This document shows positions 6,511-7,616 of a DNA stretch of 7,616 bases, one piece after another. Position numbers and translations under genes: made by a program. Positions within the stretch are counted from its first letter, which is position 1. Each line of letters begins with the position of its first letter. The notes below the pieces were generated by a model, which was not told where the DNA came from, made no database searches, and was given only the letters and a program-made list of their open reading frames with translations. The stretch comes from Candidatus Peregrinibacteria bacterium (GTDB lineage Bacteria > Patescibacteriota > Gracilibacteria > UBA1369 > JACRIC01). Location of the stretch: NCBI GenBank assembly GCA_016235915.1, contig JACRIC010000101.1:1-7616 (forward strand), in the 5' to 3' direction.

Positions 6511-6876
6511 ATGACTCAAAAACATTTGACAGGGAAAATTGGAGAGGATATCGCGACTTCTTTTCTGCGCAGTCAAGGATATGAGATTCTCGATCGAAAT
6601 TTCCGATTTGGACACAAAGAAATAGATTTGATTGTGGAAAAAGATGAATGGTTGGTGTTTGTGGAAGTAAAAATGCGACGCACTCTGGATTTTGGATACG
6701 GAGAAGAATCGGTAACCGGAGAGAAACGAAAACATCTTCTTTCAGCGGCGGCGGAATATTTAAAAAATCGAGGCCACAATACTTCTCGCGAATGGCGATT
6801 CGATATCGTAGCCATAGAGCTTGGAAAAAAGGGAGCAGTAAAAAATATCGAGCATATGCAAGATGTATTCTTTTAA
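6511..6876 (+). CDS. yraN: YraN / UPF0102 family nuclease-fold protein
   Basis: The 121-residue product matches the YraN family in length and motif order. It has GKIGEDIATSFL at 8-19, GYEILDRNFR at 23-32, EIDLI at 37-41, VFVEVKMR at 49-56, and a C-terminal RFDIVAIE at 96-103. The Asp39 and Glu52-x-Lys54 residues form the PD-(D/E)xK-like acidic/lysine core of the restriction-endonuclease fold. The family is widespread and its biological role is not settled; a nuclease or Holliday-junction-related activity is presumed from the fold. There is no signal peptide, so it is cytoplasmic. The ATG at 6511 is preceded by a T-rich tract with no Shine-Dalgarno motif. It is followed after 6 nt by the PEGA-like gene, suggesting co-transcription. 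Confidence 0.93.
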   Translation: MTQKHLTGKIGEDIATSFLRSQGYEILDRNFRFGHKEIDLIVEKDEWLVFVEVKMRRTLDFGYGEESVTGEKRKHLLSAAAEYLKNRGHNTSREWRFDIVAIELGKKGAVKNIEHMQDVFF

Positions 6877-6882
6877 CACTTC

Positions 6883-7616
6883 ATGCCCCTCGAACCAAAT
6901 ACGAAAAAATTACTTATTCTTGGCACGGCAGTTGGAGCCGCTATCCTCGCGGTTATCTGGTTTTTCATGGTCAATACAGGAATGCTGGAAATTTCGGCAG
7001 ATCCTCCCTATTCGGTTTCGATTTCTCCAAAAGGAGGGGAGAGAGAATGTCTTACGAAAACCTGTGAAATAAGCCTTCCGCCGCATGCCTATACCGTGAC
7101 GGTTGCAAAAAAAGGATATTTTTCGCAAAGCAAAGAAATTGAGATACGCCGCGGAGAAACGTACGCTACTTCTTTTGAGCCCGAATTTATCCCCGTCATT
7201 GTTGAGACAACGGGCATGGAAATTGGAAAACGCCCGAAAGTGGTTTTACCCCGATATGAAGACCTTATTTGGAATTTCGATGGCGATATTTTATATTTTT
7301 TAGAGAAAAGTCGCGGAGCTGGTCAGCAGAGACTTTCACGATATCTCCAAAACAGCGGCGAGGAAGAAGTGATAGCGTATTGGAAGCGGGCAATGTCTCA
7401 AGCCATACTTCGTCTTTCGAATGATGAAAAGACTCTTTTGGTTATTGATAAAAGCACAGAGCCGGCAAGTCTCTACCTCGTTGATCTTGAAAAAAAATCT
7501 CGTGAAAAAATATTGAAAGATCAAAATATCCTCGACGACAGTATAAGACCTTCAAAAAAATATAATTTGTACGAAGCAAAAGGGATTTTTATATTTGATC
7601 GTGAAAAGAAAAAATA
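6883..7616 (+). CDS. Membrane-anchored PEGA-like domain protein, possible beta-propeller (3' end beyond window)
   Basis: The frame is open from an ATG at 6883 to the right edge, giving 244 codons plus 2 nt. After a short N-terminal segment (MPLEPNTKK), residues 9-30 form one strong hydrophobic helix, probably an uncleaved anchor with the rest outside the cytoplasm. Residues about 34-98 resemble a PEGA domain: a hydrophobic strand (MLEISADPPYSVSISP), a Cys56/Cys61 pair, then the typical LPPHAYTVTVAKKGYF and a closing strand before RRGET. From about residue 128, blocks such as IWNFDGDILYFL, ILRLSNDEKTLLVID and SLYLVDLEKK look like blades of a TolB/WD-like propeller. This second assignment is tentative. 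PEGA proteins are usually surface or envelope-associated, and the ligand is unknown. It starts 6 nt after yraN with no Shine-Dalgarno motif (ttttaacacttc before the ATG). Confidence 0.8.
   Translation, partial: MPLEPNTKKLLILGTAVGAAILAVIWFFMVNTGMLEISADPPYSVSISPKGGERECLTKTCEISLPPHAYTVTVAKKGYFSQSKEIEIRRGETYATSFEPEFIPVIVETTGMEIGKRPKVVLPRYEDLIWNFDGDILYFLEKSRGAGQQRLSRYLQNSGEEEVIAYWKRAMSQAILRLSNDEKTLLVIDKSTEPASLYLVDLEKKSREKILKDQNILDDSIRPSKKYNLYEAKGIFIFDREKKK

Noticed and set aside
1..7616. Hidden defence system, CRISPR array, tRNA or rRNA gene
   Set aside because: I saw no spaced direct repeats, no cloverleaf or rRNA-like stretch, and no defence-type domain. The YraN nuclease fold alone is a common housekeeping family.

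Overview
The window looks like a chromosomal segment of a low-to-mid GC bacterium, most plausibly a Candidate Phyla Radiation (Patescibacteria) member such as a Peregrinibacteria-like lineage. This assignment is an inference. It rests on a class I (archaeal-type) lysyl-tRNA synthetase, a GMP synthase with the long eukaryote-like C-terminal region, compact gene packing, AT-rich leaders, and gene starts that almost all lack a Shine-Dalgarno sequence. TGA is a normal stop here: guaA ends with TGA directly after the family-typical C-terminus TIEWE, so the UGA=Gly code of Gracilibacteria/SR1 does not apply.

Layout. (1) Positions 1-138, minus strand: the N-terminal 46 codons of an unrecognised, highly charged protein that runs off the left edge. 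(2) Positions 139-229: a short divergent intergenic region with two overlapping promoter-like signals. (3) Positions 230-1396, plus strand: a polytopic membrane protein that fuses a complete PAP2-type lipid phosphatase to a CTP-dependent polyprenol/diacylglycerol kinase-like domain. It probably makes or recycles the lipid carrier phosphate. (4) Positions 1403-6227, minus strand: a tight three-gene run transcribed dnaB, lysK (class I LysRS), guaA. The gap between dnaB and lysK is 15 nt, and lysK and guaA overlap by 8 nt. It covers replication fork unwinding, Lys-tRNA charging and GMP synthesis. (5) Positions 6228-6510: the intergenic region between divergent dnaB and yraN. It is dominated by a 166-bp MITE-like palindromic element (6281-6446) with perfect 19-bp terminal inverted repeats. 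(6) Positions 6511-6876, plus strand: a YraN/UPF0102 nuclease-fold protein. Six nt later, from 6883 to beyond the right edge, comes a membrane-anchored PEGA-like protein whose downstream part may be a beta-propeller.

The genes are mostly housekeeping. The least ordinary features are the phosphatase-kinase fusion, the small non-autonomous inverted-repeat element beside the dnaB start, the eukaryote-type GuaA, and the lack of Shine-Dalgarno motifs across seven starts. I saw no rRNA, tRNA, CRISPR array, defence system or phage gene, and no convincing rho-independent terminator.
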